From Scandinavium sp036271055 (GTDB taxonomy: Bacteria > Pseudomonadota > Gammaproteobacteria > Enterobacterales > Enterobacteriaceae): 64,000 bases of DNA. The stretch lies in assembly GCF_036271055.1 (NCBI RefSeq), contig NZ_DATBBJ010000027.1:186001-250000 (forward strand), in the 5' to 3' direction. The notes beneath the pieces are model-generated. The model saw nothing but the letters and a program-made list of their open reading frames with translations. It did no database searches and was not told the DNA's origin. Shown in pieces: positions 42,714 to 51,599 of this stretch. A program made the position numbers and the translations under genes. Each line of letters starts with the position of its first letter. Within the stretch, counting starts at the first letter, position 1.

Positions 42714-43580
42714 TCAATTATCGCAATAACGCAGGAAACGCTTGAGGGCGTTAGAGAGGTGTTTTTGCCGATGATGAATACGCCAGAGCATTCGCGTCAA
42801 ACGCGGCAATGGAACCGGCACTTCAACCAGCGTGCCGCTGTCGAGCTGTTCAGCTATCACCCGACGCGAAAGACAGCTAATGCCCAGGCCGTGACGCACC
42901 GCGTGTTTGATTGCTTCGGAGTTGCCAAGCTCCATCCCGAGATGAAACTCCGGTAAATGCGAGAGCAGAAGATAATCGACCAGTTCACGCGTGCCTGAGC
43001 CGTGCTCGCGGAGGATCCAAGGCGCTTGCGCGAGTCTTGCCAGCGTCACCTCCCCTGTCAGCAATGAAGACCCCGGGGCGGCAAACACCACCAACTCATC
43101 TTCCAGCCACGGCTCAGCAATTATCTCTGCTGCATGGCACGGCCCTTCGATAAGCCCGATATCAACGCGGAAATCGGTGACGGCATTGATCACGTCCTGG
43201 CTATTGCCGACGCTTAGCTCCAGCGGCAGCGTCGGGAAATCGCGACGATAGCGGGCAATCACTTCCGGCAATATATAGTTCCCGATAGTGCTACTGGCAA
43301 AGACGCGGATAGCGCCGTTATCTTCACGAAACAACTGTTCGATTTCAGTCGCTTGCTCAAGCGTTGCCAGTGCGCGCGGGTACAACAGCCGCCCGTGTTC
43401 ATTCACCACCAGCCGTTTACCGACGCGATCGAATAGCTGAACACCGAGCTGACCTTCCAGATCGGTGAGTGCTGCGCTGACCGCCGACTGCGATAAAGAC
43501 AGCATTTGTGAGGCCTGCGTTGTCGAACCGCTTTTCAGCACTTCGGCAAATACTTCCAGCTGGCGTAAGGTGATATGCAT
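42714..43580 (-). CDS. yeiE: LysR-type regulator YeiE
   Basis: A 288-residue LysR-family regulator. The N-terminal winged helix runs ITLRQLEVFAEVLKSGSTTQASQMLSLSQSAVSAALTDLE (in part) and is followed by the two-lobed effector domain (IRVFASSTIGNYILPEVIARY). It is divergent from yeiH across 113 bases that contain a perfect palindrome. In other enterobacteria YeiE responds to sulfite and activates yeiH-related functions; this is family knowledge. A few residues shorter at the C-terminus than E. coli YeiE. Confidence 0.93.
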   Translation of the reverse strand: MHITLRQLEVFAEVLKSGSTTQASQMLSLSQSAVSAALTDLEGQLGVQLFDRVGKRLVVNEHGRLLYPRALATLEQATEIEQLFREDNGAIRVFASSTIGNYILPEVIARYRRDFPTLPLELSVGNSQDVINAVTDFRVDIGLIEGPCHAAEIIAEPWLEDELVVFAAPGSSLLTGEVTLARLAQAPWILREHGSGTRELVDYLLLSHLPEFHLGMELGNSEAIKHAVRHGLGISCLSRRVIAEQLDSGTLVEVPVPLPRLTRMLWRIHHRQKHLSNALKRFLRYCDN

Positions 43581-43616
43581 ACGGCTCCTTGCGTGACGGA
43601 TATACCACTTATTCAG

Positions 43617-43640
43617 ATTGATTATAAATATATAATCAAT
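43617..43640. promoter_or_regulatory. Palindromic operator between yeiE and yeiH
   Basis: Perfect arms ATTGATTATA (43617-43626) and TATAATCAAT (43631-43640) around AATA. Its place in a LysR-gene/target intergenic region and its shape (T-N11-A inside a palindrome) fit a YeiE binding site controlling yeiH and yeiE. Confidence 0.75.
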
Positions 43641-43693
43641 TTTACCTTTTAACCAGCCGGGCGTAACCTTTTAGCCAGATAAAGGAGAAGGTT

Positions 43694-44743
43694 ATGACAG
43701 CACTCACTCTACACAGTCATCGTCATTCACTGGGGCATTTCGTTCCTGGTCTTGCGCTTAGCGCTTTGATTACCGGCGTTGCGTTATGGACCGGCAGTAT
43801 TCCGGCGATTGCAGGTGCCGGTTTTAGCGCACTGACCATGGCTATTTTGCTTGGCATGGTGGTCGGGAACACGATTTACCCAAAAATCTGGCAACGTTGC
43901 GACGGCGGCGTGCTTTTCGCCAAACAGCATTTACTGCGTCTGGGGATTATTTTGTATGGCTTCCGCCTGACGTTTTCGCAAATTGCTGACGTGGGTTTCA
44001 GCGGCATTGCTATCGATGTGCTGACGCTTTCCAGTACCTTTTTACTGGCGTCTTTCCTCGGGCAAAAAGTTTTTGGCCTTGATAAACACACCAGTTGGTT
44101 AATTGGTGCGGGCAGCAGCATCTGCGGCGCGGCGGCCGTTTTGGCGACGGAACCGGTGCTGAAAGCGGAATCCAGTAAAGTGACCGTGGCAGTCGCCACC
44201 GTGGTTATCTTCGGCACGATCGCGATTTTCCTCTACCCAGCGATGTATCCGGTTCTGGCCCACTGGTTCAGCCCGGAAATCTACGGGATTTACATTGGCT
44301 CAACGATGCATGAAGTGGCGCAGGTCGTCGCTGCGGGTCATGCCATCACGCCGGAAGCGGAAAACGCGGCGGTTATCGCAAAAATGCTGCGCGTCATGAT
44401 GCTGGCTCCTTTCCTGCTGATTCTGGCAGCGCGCGTGAAACAGCTGGCTCCTGCAGGCAATGGTGAGAAAAGCAAAATCACCATTCCGTGGTTCGCGATT
44501 TTGTTCATCGTGGTGGCTATGTTCAACTCGTTCCACCTGCTGCCAAAAGCGGTTGTGGACATGCTGGTGACGCTGGATACCGTGCTGCTGGCAATGGCGA
44601 TGGCCGCGCTGGGCCTGACCACTCACGTTAGTGCGTTGAAAAAAGCGGGTGCGAAACCGCTGCTAATGGCACTGGTGCTGTTCGTCTGGCTTATCGTCGG
44701 CGGCGGCATGATTAACGTCGCGGTTCATGCCCTGATGGCATAA
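43694..44743 (+). CDS. yeiH: YeiH family UPF0324 membrane transporter
   Basis: A 349-residue inner-membrane protein with about ten spans. Family markers are LRLGIILYGFRLTFSQI, WLIGAGSSICGAAAVLA and STMHEVAQVVAAG. The family is thought to export sulfate, sulfite or similar anions, without firm proof. GGAGAAGG precedes the ATG. It is divergent from yeiE, its likely regulator. Confidence 0.92.
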   Translation: MTALTLHSHRHSLGHFVPGLALSALITGVALWTGSIPAIAGAGFSALTMAILLGMVVGNTIYPKIWQRCDGGVLFAKQHLLRLGIILYGFRLTFSQIADVGFSGIAIDVLTLSSTFLLASFLGQKVFGLDKHTSWLIGAGSSICGAAAVLATEPVLKAESSKVTVAVATVVIFGTIAIFLYPAMYPVLAHWFSPEIYGIYIGSTMHEVAQVVAAGHAITPEAENAAVIAKMLRVMMLAPFLLILAARVKQLAPAGNGEKSKITIPWFAILFIVVAMFNSFHLLPKAVVDMLVTLDTVLLAMAMAALGLTTHVSALKKAGAKPLLMALVLFVWLIVGGGMINVAVHALMA

Positions 44744-44826
44744 AGCGCTGTATCACTCTCCTGTTAACCCGCTATCATTAGCACTTGCACTGCACTTCCC
44801 CTTGGCGGGTTTAACAGGAGTTTTTT

Positions 44827-45684
44827 ATGAAATACATCGGAGCACACGTAAGCGCCTCCGGCGGTGTCGCCAATGCCGCGATCCGCGCGGCAGAACTTGA
44901 AGCCACCGCATTTGCCCTGTTCACCAAGAACCAGCGCCAGTGGCGCGCGGCCCCGTTGACCAGCGACGTCATCGACGATTTCAAAGCGGCCTGCGAAAAA
45001 TACCATTTCACGCCTGCGCAAATCCTGCCGCACGACAGCTATCTGATTAACCTCGGTCACCCTGTCGCCGATGCGCTGGAAAAATCCCGTGAAGCCTTCG
45101 TGGACGAACTCAGCCGTTGCCAACAGTTGGGGCTGACGCTGCTGAACTTCCATCCCGGCAGCCATCTGATGCAAATTCCAATCGACGATTGCCTGGCGCG
45201 CATTGCCGAATCCATCAACATCGCGCTGTCGCAAACCGAAGGCGTCACTGCTGTTATTGAAAATACCGCCGGTCAGGGGAGCAATCTGGGGTTTGAGTTT
45301 GAACACCTGGCCGCCATTATTGACGGCGTGGAAGATAAATCTCGCGTTGGCGTGTGTATTGACACCTGCCATGCATTTGCGGCGGGCTACGATCTGCGTA
45401 GCGCAGAAGAGTGCGAAAAAACCTTCGCTGAATTCGAACGCATTGTGGGCTTTAAGTACCTGCGTGGTATGCATCTGAATGACGCGAAAAGCACGTTCGG
45501 TAGCCGTGTTGACCGTCATCACAGTCTCGGCGAAGGCAATATCGGCCATGACGCGTTCCGTTGGATCATGCAGGACAACCGTTTCGACGGTATTCCGTTA
45601 GTGCTGGAAACCGTGAATCCCGATATCTGGGCAGAAGAAATTGCGTGGCTGAAAGCCCAGCAGACGGCGGAAGTAACCGCATAA
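44827..45684 (+). CDS. nfo: Endonuclease IV Nfo
   Basis: Zinc-dependent AP endonuclease of 285 residues that cleaves 5' to abasic sites in DNA and repairs oxidised ends. Motifs: YIGAHVSASGG, LLNFHPGSHL (zinc His), VIENTAGQGSNLG (zinc Glu), GVCIDTCHAFAAGYD (zinc Asp/His), LNDAK and DRHHSLGEG, and LVLETVNPD near the end. Length is as in E. coli. TAACAGGAG precedes the ATG. A terminator hairpin follows at seven bases. Confidence 0.97.
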   Translation: MKYIGAHVSASGGVANAAIRAAELEATAFALFTKNQRQWRAAPLTSDVIDDFKAACEKYHFTPAQILPHDSYLINLGHPVADALEKSREAFVDELSRCQQLGLTLLNFHPGSHLMQIPIDDCLARIAESINIALSQTEGVTAVIENTAGQGSNLGFEFEHLAAIIDGVEDKSRVGVCIDTCHAFAAGYDLRSAEECEKTFAEFERIVGFKYLRGMHLNDAKSTFGSRVDRHHSLGEGNIGHDAFRWIMQDNRFDGIPLVLETVNPDIWAEEIAWLKAQQTAEVTA

Positions 45685-45690
45685 ATGCAA

Positions 45691-45715
45691 AAAGGGCCGA
45701 CAATGTCGGCCCTTT
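45691..45715 (+). terminator. nfo terminator hairpin
   Basis: AAAGGGCCGA and TCGGCCCTTT pair perfectly with a short loop seven bases after the nfo stop. The T-run is only three long. A near copy of the same hairpin serves fruA at 45856-45882. Confidence 0.75.
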
Positions 45716-45777
45716 GAAGTCGATGACAAACCGAATCCAAATGCAGGTTTATCATATGACACCAACATAAAAACCAG

Positions 45778-45846
45778 GAAAATCAATTTATTGATTTTCG
45801 GCTGATAACCACAAAGAAGGAAAAACCACGTTTTATCCTTCTTTGT
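45778..45846. repeat. Pair of hairpins between the nfo and fruA terminators
   Basis: GAAAATCAA (45778-45786) and TTGATTTTC (45791-45799) form a perfect 9-base stem with a 4-base loop. ACAAAGAAGGA (45811-45821) and TCCTTCTTTGT (45836-45846) form an 11-base stem that extends by AAAA/TTTT past a single bulge to a 5-base loop. No reading frame of note crosses them. The whole 192-base gap carries four strong hairpins. Confidence 0.75.
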
Positions 45847-45855
45847 CTGCAAACT

Positions 45856-45882
45856 AAAAGGGCCGACAATCTCGGCCCTTTT
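45856..45882 (-). terminator. fruBKA terminator hairpin
   Basis: AAAAGGGCCGA (45856-45866) and TCGGCCCTTTT (45872-45882) form a perfect 11-base stem 14 bases after the fruA stop, with four T ending the 3' arm on the minus strand. Confidence 0.78.
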
Positions 45883-45896
45883 AACGTCAGATTACC

Positions 45897-47579
45897 TTAT
45901 GCAGCTTTAGCCACAACCTCTGCTTCCGGGCGTTTCAACACCGCGTAAGAGACACCTGCCACCAGCGTACCGGCGATAATCGCCAGCAGATAACCGAGAA
46001 CCGGCGTGATTGCGCCAGGGATCAGCAGCACAAACAGACCGCCGTGCGGTGCCATCAATTTCGCGCCAATCGCCATCGAGATAGCACCGGTAATGGCACC
46101 ACCCACGATACAGCAAGGCAGCACACGCATTGGGTCACGCGCGGCAAACGGAATCGCACCTTCGGTGATAAAGCACAGACCGAGCACCAGTGCCGCTTTG
46201 CCGCCTTCCTGCTGCGCTTTGTCGAATTTACGACGCGCGACAATCGTTGCCAGACCAAGCGCCAGCGGTGGCACCATGCCTGCCGCCATAATGGCTGCCA
46301 TCGGCGCGTAAGTTTGGGTACTCAACAGACCCACACCAAACGCATACGCCGCTTTGTTCACCGGGCCGCCCATGTCGGTACACATCATTCCGCCAAGGAT
46401 TGCGCCGAGCAGAACCGCATTCGCCGTGCCCATAGTTTGTAGCCAGTGCGTCAGCCCTTCCAGAATGCCCGCAACCGGTTTACCAATCAGGTAAATCATA
46501 CCCAAACCGACAACCAGACTGGAAAGCAGCGGAATGATCAGAATCGGTTTCAGCGCTTCCATGCTTGGCGGCAATTTCAGCTTAGTGCTGATCATTTTCG
46601 CGACATAGCCCGCCAGGAAACCAGCGATAATACCGCCGATAAAGCCAGAGCCAGTGCTCACCGCCAACATACCGCCGATAAGACCAGGAGTCAGACCTGG
46701 ACGATCTGCGATAGAGAAGGCAATGTAGCCTGCCAGAACAGGCACCATCAGCGCGAAGGCTGAACCACCACCGATTTGCATCAGTGCTGCAGCAAGCGTG
46801 CCTTCTTCTTTAAATGCGGTGATACCGAATGCGAACGAAAGTGCGATACACAGACCGCCCGCCACTACCATCGGCAGCATGTAAGACACGCCAGTCAACA
46901 AGTGGCTGTAGGCACCGCCTTTTTTCTTGCCTTCCTGCGCAGCCTGAGCATTGCCTGTCGGCTGATAAGGCGTCGCTTCCACAACCGCTTTATCCAGTTC
47001 CTGCGAGGTTTTCTTCAGCGCCAGACCGGTAGAAGTGCGGTACATTGGCTTACCGGCAAATTTCGCCAGATCCACTTCAATATCCGCCGCGACGATGACC
47101 AGATCCGCTTCCGCCACTTCTTCTGGCGTAATCGCGTTGCCTGCGCCAACAGAGCCACGGGTTTCGACCTTCACCCACCAGCCGCGTTTTTTGGCTTCGG
47201 TTTCAATCGCTTCCGCCGCCATAAAAGTATGCGCCACGCCAGTCGGACACGCGGTAACTGCGACGATACGTTTGGCACCGCTTTTCGCCACCGGAGCCAT
47301 CGCCGCTGGCGATGCGTACGGTATAGCGTGGCCTTTGGCTTCGCTCAGGAACAGTTCCGGGTGTGCTACGGCGCGGTTTACATCGCCGAGATAAACCTGT
47401 TTGCCGTTCAGCGCGCTGTCTGCGGGCAGCACAGAGCCGAGAACAATCGCCAGTTCTGCGTCGTTCGGGTTGTCGATAATCTCTAAATGGGCTTTTTGAG
47501 CCGCCGCGCCCAACAGGGTTTTCGCCATGTAAGCACGAGCCTGTCCGAGCCCGGAATCGATAATCAGCAGCGTTTTCAT
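45897..47579 (-). CDS. fruA: PTS fructose transporter subunit IIBC FruA
   Basis: A 560-residue fructose-specific enzyme II. Two IIB-like domains lie at the N-terminus (residues 1-100 and about 105-200); the second has the phosphorylated Cys in VAVTACPTGVAHTFMAAEAI. The IIC membrane domain follows with YMLPMVVAGGLCIAL and CTDMGGPVNKAAYAF and FITEGAIPFAARDP. It imports fructose as fructose 1-phosphate, receiving phosphate from FruB. The start at 47579 (MKTLLIIDSGLGQA) agrees with E. coli. Last gene of fruBKA. Confidence 0.97.
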   Translation of the reverse strand: MKTLLIIDSGLGQARAYMAKTLLGAAAQKAHLEIIDNPNDAELAIVLGSVLPADSALNGKQVYLGDVNRAVAHPELFLSEAKGHAIPYASPAAMAPVAKSGAKRIVAVTACPTGVAHTFMAAEAIETEAKKRGWWVKVETRGSVGAGNAITPEEVAEADLVIVAADIEVDLAKFAGKPMYRTSTGLALKKTSQELDKAVVEATPYQPTGNAQAAQEGKKKGGAYSHLLTGVSYMLPMVVAGGLCIALSFAFGITAFKEEGTLAAALMQIGGGSAFALMVPVLAGYIAFSIADRPGLTPGLIGGMLAVSTGSGFIGGIIAGFLAGYVAKMISTKLKLPPSMEALKPILIIPLLSSLVVGLGMIYLIGKPVAGILEGLTHWLQTMGTANAVLLGAILGGMMCTDMGGPVNKAAYAFGVGLLSTQTYAPMAAIMAAGMVPPLALGLATIVARRKFDKAQQEGGKAALVLGLCFITEGAIPFAARDPMRVLPCCIVGGAITGAISMAIGAKLMAPHGGLFVLLIPGAITPVLGYLLAIIAGTLVAGVSYAVLKRPEAEVVAKAA

Positions 47580-47595
47580 TATGCCTCTCCTGCTG

Positions 47596-48534
47596 TTAAT
47601 TGAAGGGTTGTAAGTCAACACGCGCCATCATCGCGGCCAACTGGGTACGATCGGTAATCCCTACGTTACTTTGGCTTACGGCCAGTGCTGCAACCGCTGT
47701 CGCAAGGCGTAACGTATGTTCACTGGATTCGCGCATCAGCAGGCCGTAAATCAGGCCCCCGACCATCGAATCCCCGGCGCCCACGGTGCTGACCACTTCT
47801 ACTGACGGCGGTTTTGCAATCCATTCGCCGGATGCGTTGACCCACAGTGCGCCTTCGGCACCCAGTGAAATCACCACATGAGCAATACCTTGTTCGCGCA
47901 GTGCATGCGCGGCTTCAATCACGTCTTTCATTTCTGGCAGCTTGCGACCGGCCCAGATTTCCAGCTCGCGACGGTTCGGTTTCACCAGCCACGGCGCGGC
48001 TTTCAGACCTGCAACGAGCGCTTCACGGCTGCTGTCGAAGATGATGCACGGGCACTGGCTGCGCAGGCGCGTCATCCAGTCGGTGAAGGCTTCAGGACTC
48101 ACGCCCGCAGGCAAACTGCCGCTGACGCAAACCATGTCGAACTGACCAAGCCAGCTCAGGGAATCGGTAACAAAACGCTCCCAATCGGATGGCGTAACAT
48201 CAAAGCCTGAGAAGTTAAAGTCGGTGACTTCGCCATCTTTTTCCGTCAGCTTGACGTTGATACGGGTACGGCCCTGCACCACCTGGAAACGGTTGGCGAT
48301 GCCGAGTTCACTGAACAGTTGCTGGAAGCCATCCTGGTTGTCTTTACCGAGGAAACCGCCAACGGTCACATCAATGCCGAGATCTTTCAGCACCTTCGCA
48401 ACGTTAATGCCCTTACCCGCCGCATGCAGACCGGTGGTACGCACCAGGTTCACTTCGCCGCGTTCAACTTCCGGGGTAAACCCTACGAGATCATAGGCCG
48501 GATTGAGGGTGATTGTGGCAACACGTCTGCTCAT
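47596..48534 (-). CDS. fruK: 1-phosphofructokinase FruK
   Basis: PfkB-family kinase of 312 residues that phosphorylates fructose 1-phosphate to fructose 1,6-bisphosphate. The N-terminal VATITLNPAYDLVGF and GKGINVAKVLKDLG, and the C-terminal STVGAGDSMVGGLIYGL with the catalytic Asp, are the PfkB signatures. It starts one base overlapping the fruB stop (TAATG) and lies 16 bases before fruA, so the three are translated as one unit. Confidence 0.97.
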   Translation of the reverse strand: MSRRVATITLNPAYDLVGFTPEVERGEVNLVRTTGLHAAGKGINVAKVLKDLGIDVTVGGFLGKDNQDGFQQLFSELGIANRFQVVQGRTRINVKLTEKDGEVTDFNFSGFDVTPSDWERFVTDSLSWLGQFDMVCVSGSLPAGVSPEAFTDWMTRLRSQCPCIIFDSSREALVAGLKAAPWLVKPNRRELEIWAGRKLPEMKDVIEAAHALREQGIAHVVISLGAEGALWVNASGEWIAKPPSVEVVSTVGAGDSMVGGLIYGLLMRESSEHTLRLATAVAALAVSQSNVGITDRTQLAAMMARVDLQPFN

Positions 48535-49664
48535 TACGCGCCCTCCCCAAGACCGGAGGCAATGGCATCGCCAATGGCGCTCAATGCCACCTGAGCATCT
48601 TCACCTTGAGCGGTGAAACGCAGGCGATGGCCTTTCTTCACGCCGAGCGCCACGACTTTCATCAGGCTGCGGCCGTTAGCCGGTTTTCCACTGCCGTCGA
48701 GGTTAGTGACGGTAATTTCACTGTTAAATTGTTTGATAGTATTCACCAGCATGGTGCCAGGGCGTGCATGCAGACCGTGTTCGTTACGGACGACAAATTC
48801 AGCGCTCAGCAAATCTTCGGTTGGTGCATCATCGCTGGTCAGCAGTGCCAGCAACGTCGCGGCATCGGCGTTCAGCAGACGTTCAGCTTTATTGTCGAGC
48901 AACAGGGTGCTCAGACGACGCAGCACCGCAGTGGGCTGTTCATCCGCCATTGCTACCGTCACCAGCAACGCAGCGGAGTGTCCTTCGACGGTAAATGGTG
49001 TGGTCGCACGGCTGACAGCGACGGCACTTTTGAGGTTGCCTTCAGCACTGTCGTTCAGCCAAATGCCCTGCCCCAGATTCAGCGGCTGATCATTAATGAC
49101 GTGCGCCACAAATGCAGCATCGACAGCAGCGGCTTCTTTCAGACGAGCAGCGTTCAGCGCCTGCAACGTCACCAGACTGCTCGCCTCAACATCCAGCGTG
49201 AGGGTGTCGTTGTCGAGTTTCAGCGCTTCGCTCTGTTTTTCACCCATCAGCAACGCACGCAGTTCTTCTGCTGTCGTTGCGGTTTTCAGCTGTTCAGCGA
49301 CTTCATCATCGCTCAGCACGTGTGTCAGTTGGCGCAGCAAACCCAGATGCTCGTCGGAGCTTGCAGCAATGCCGATCACGACATACGCAGTTTGCCCTTC
49401 GCCCCAGGTCACGCCCTGTGGGAACTGATAAACCTGAACGCCGGTTTTCAGTACCTGGTCGCGGGTGTCGGTGGTGCCGTGAGGGATGGCGATGCCGTTG
49501 CCAAGAAACGTAGATGTTTGCTGTTCGCGAGCTAGCATGCCGTCGACGTAACCGTCAGCCACGTTACCGGCGCTGACCAGCGCTGATGCAACCTGGCGGA
49601 TCGCCTCTTCTTTATTACCGGCCTGTTGACCGGGATGGATATCCTGAACTGATAACTGGAACAT
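48534..49664 (-). CDS. fruB: PTS fructose diphosphoryl transfer protein FruB (IIA-FPr)
   Basis: A 376-residue fusion of an EIIA-fructose domain at the N-terminus (FLGNGIAIPHGTTD with the phospho-His), a central linker domain, and an HPr-like FPr domain at the C-terminus (VVRNEHGLHARPGTMLV with its His; LMKVVALGVKKGHRL). It passes phosphate from enzyme I to FruA. First gene of the operon, with two Cra sites upstream. Length equals E. coli FruB. Confidence 0.96.
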   Translation of the reverse strand: MFQLSVQDIHPGQQAGNKEEAIRQVASALVSAGNVADGYVDGMLAREQQTSTFLGNGIAIPHGTTDTRDQVLKTGVQVYQFPQGVTWGEGQTAYVVIGIAASSDEHLGLLRQLTHVLSDDEVAEQLKTATTAEELRALLMGEKQSEALKLDNDTLTLDVEASSLVTLQALNAARLKEAAAVDAAFVAHVINDQPLNLGQGIWLNDSAEGNLKSAVAVSRATTPFTVEGHSAALLVTVAMADEQPTAVLRRLSTLLLDNKAERLLNADAATLLALLTSDDAPTEDLLSAEFVVRNEHGLHARPGTMLVNTIKQFNSEITVTNLDGSGKPANGRSLMKVVALGVKKGHRLRFTAQGEDAQVALSAIGDAIASGLGEGA

Positions 49665-49685
49665 GGTTCTCCTCTCTCGCCGAAT

Positions 49686-49764
49686 TGAATCGTTTCAGCC
49701 AATATGAGAAACAATGCGTCACCCTGTCTGAGGTACGATGAAAAGATGACGCTGAAACGTTTCA
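49686..49764 (-). promoter_or_regulatory. Two Cra (FruR) operators before fruB
   Basis: TGAATCGTTTCAGC (49686-49699, the reverse of GCTGAAACGATTCA) and GCTGAAACGTTTCA (49751-49764) both match the Cra consensus. They are 65 bases apart and flank the likely fruB promoter, the same layout as E. coli fruBKA. Fructose 1-phosphate, made by this operon, relieves Cra. The remaining 268 bases to setB show no other clear element. Confidence 0.87.
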
Positions 49765-50032
49765 ATGAGTCTGTGTCAGGGTGGATTAATGTGCAAGGAA
49801 AGTTGATTTTCCGATTGCAGAAGTTAGACCCACTGCACATTTTGTTATCATTATTGCCACATTTGCTGAAGCAACCTGCCTCATTCAGCCGCTGCGTTCA
49901 GCAACGTCAGCCAGAAGTGATTCTCATTATGAAATGCCATTTTAATTTTTTATGCATAACTTGATTCGCCCGCTATTTATTTTCTGCCAGCGCGAGTAAA
50001 CTTCTGCGTCTTCCTGCTTTCTGATGCCCAAC

Positions 50033-51214
50033 ATGTCTAACACTACCGCAGTAGCCCCTCACCGGGGATTTGATCTGACCTCATCGGCCTTCCTGCTGGT
50101 CGCCTTTTTGACAGGCATTGCGGGCGCATTACAGACCCCGACGCTGAGCCTGTTCCTGACCAATGAAGTCCACGTCCGTCCGGCGATGGTCGGCTTCTTC
50201 TTCACCGGCAGTGCGGTGATCGGCATTCTGGTCAGCCAGTTCCTTGCCGGGCGTTCAGACCGTCAGGGCGATCGCAAAAAACTGATCGTGTTCTGCTGCG
50301 TTCTCGGGGTGCTGGCCTGCGTACTGTTCGCCTGGAACCGTAACTATTTCATTCTGCTTTTCGTCGGCGTATTCCTGAGCAGTTTTGGCTCGACATCAAA
50401 CCCACAGATGTTTGCTCTCGCCCGTGAACATGCCGACAAAACAGGCCGTGAAGCGGTCATGTTCAGCTCCATTCTGCGTGCTCAGGTATCTCTGGCGTGG
50501 GTCATCGGTCCGCCAGTGGCATATGCATTGGCGATGGGATTCGGCTTCACGACCATGTATCTTTCGGCAGCCGTGGCATACGTGATTTGTGGGGGAGTGG
50601 TATGGCTACTGCTGCCGAGCATGCGCAAAATTCGCCCGGCTTCCGGCACCCATTTAGAAGCGCCGCGCACCAATCGCCGCGATGCACTGCTGCTGTTCGG
50701 CATTTGTACGCTGATGTGGGGCACCAACAGCCTCTATATCATCAATATGCCATTATTCATTATCGATGAGCTGCATCTGCCGGAGAAGCTGGCGGGTGTG
50801 ATGATGGGCACCGCCGCCGGGCTGGAAATCCCGACGATGCTTATCGCAGGTTATTACGCCAAACGGTTTGGTAAGCGTTTTCTGATGCGCATCGCGGTGG
50901 TTGCCGGGCTGCTATTCTATGTTGGTATGCTGACCGTTCACTCCCCTGCACTGCTTCTGGCCATGCAACTGCTGAACGCGATTTACATCGGTATTCTCGC
51001 CGGCATTGGGATGCTCTATTTTCAGGATTTAATGCCCGGTCAGGCAGGTGCAGCGACTACGCTATACAGCAACACCACTCGAGTAGGCTGGATTATTGCC
51101 GGATCAATGGCGGGTGTAGTGGCAGAAATCTGGAGTTATCATGCGGTGTTCTGGATAGCACTGGTGATGTGCGTTATCAGCAGTTTTGGGCTGTGGCGCA
51201 TCAAAGACGTTTAG
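50033..51214 (+). CDS. setB: Sugar efflux transporter SetB
   Basis: MFS transporter of 393 residues and twelve spans that exports lactose, glucose and glucosides in E. coli. Signatures: TGIAGALQTPTLSLFLTNEVH, the inter-span LAGRSDRQGDRKK loop and LMPGQAGAATTLYSNTTRVG. The ATG at 50033 gives the same length as E. coli SetB; an in-frame ATG three codons earlier is equally readable. Its stop overlaps that of convergent yeiW by four bases. Confidence 0.94.
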   Translation: MSNTTAVAPHRGFDLTSSAFLLVAFLTGIAGALQTPTLSLFLTNEVHVRPAMVGFFFTGSAVIGILVSQFLAGRSDRQGDRKKLIVFCCVLGVLACVLFAWNRNYFILLFVGVFLSSFGSTSNPQMFALAREHADKTGREAVMFSSILRAQVSLAWVIGPPVAYALAMGFGFTTMYLSAAVAYVICGGVVWLLLPSMRKIRPASGTHLEAPRTNRRDALLLFGICTLMWGTNSLYIINMPLFIIDELHLPEKLAGVMMGTAAGLEIPTMLIAGYYAKRFGKRFLMRIAVVAGLLFYVGMLTVHSPALLLAMQLLNAIYIGILAGIGMLYFQDLMPGQAGAATTLYSNTTRVGWIIAGSMAGVVAEIWSYHAVFWIALVMCVISSFGLWRIKDV

Positions 51215-51465
51215 GGCGCGGTTAATGTTTCCAGATGAATGAGAAATGTCATGGCCTGCTGTTGTGACGCACCGCACATCTCCGCTGAGGGCTGGAGTCC
51301 GGCGCACACCTTGGGGCGCAGTGGCGAGCCGAAGATTTTGCAGCGAAGGTGTTCATCAAGCTGAATGCATGGCGTGTTAGCGGGCTTGCCGTTGGGCATT
51401 CCCGGGATTGGGCTGGAAATCGAAGGCGCGGTACAACAAGCGCCACAGTCCGGTCGGCAATCCAT
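51211..51465 (-). CDS. yeiW: YkgJ-type cysteine cluster protein YeiW (UPF0153)
   Basis: An 84-residue protein with nine cysteines, starting MDCRPDCGACCTAPSIS and containing CIQLDEHLRCKIF and RPKVCAG. This is the YkgJ-type zinc- or iron-chelating family (UPF0153), same length as E. coli YeiW. Function unknown; metal binding is inferred from the family. It overlaps the 3' end of setB by four bases. Confidence 0.9.
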   Translation of the reverse strand: MDCRPDCGACCTAPSISSPIPGMPNGKPANTPCIQLDEHLRCKIFGSPLRPKVCAGLQPSAEMCGASQQQAMTFLIHLETLTAP

Positions 51466-51599
51466 CTTTCACTCTCGCATTTATCTGGAAACGCACCTTA
51501 TCACCTTTTCACAAAACCAGCGAATTCCACTTGCCTGAAAGCCCCGGCACGAGTACTTTTACGCGATATTTTAGACTTCCCTGAAACAGGATTATTGCA

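Noticed and set aside
48513..49535. A 340-codon plus-strand frame
   Set aside because: Antisense to fruB over almost its full length; no domain and no start signal.
49914..49932. Fur-box-like sequence upstream of setB
   Set aside because: Only about 12 of 19 positions match, and the neighbouring gene has no iron link.
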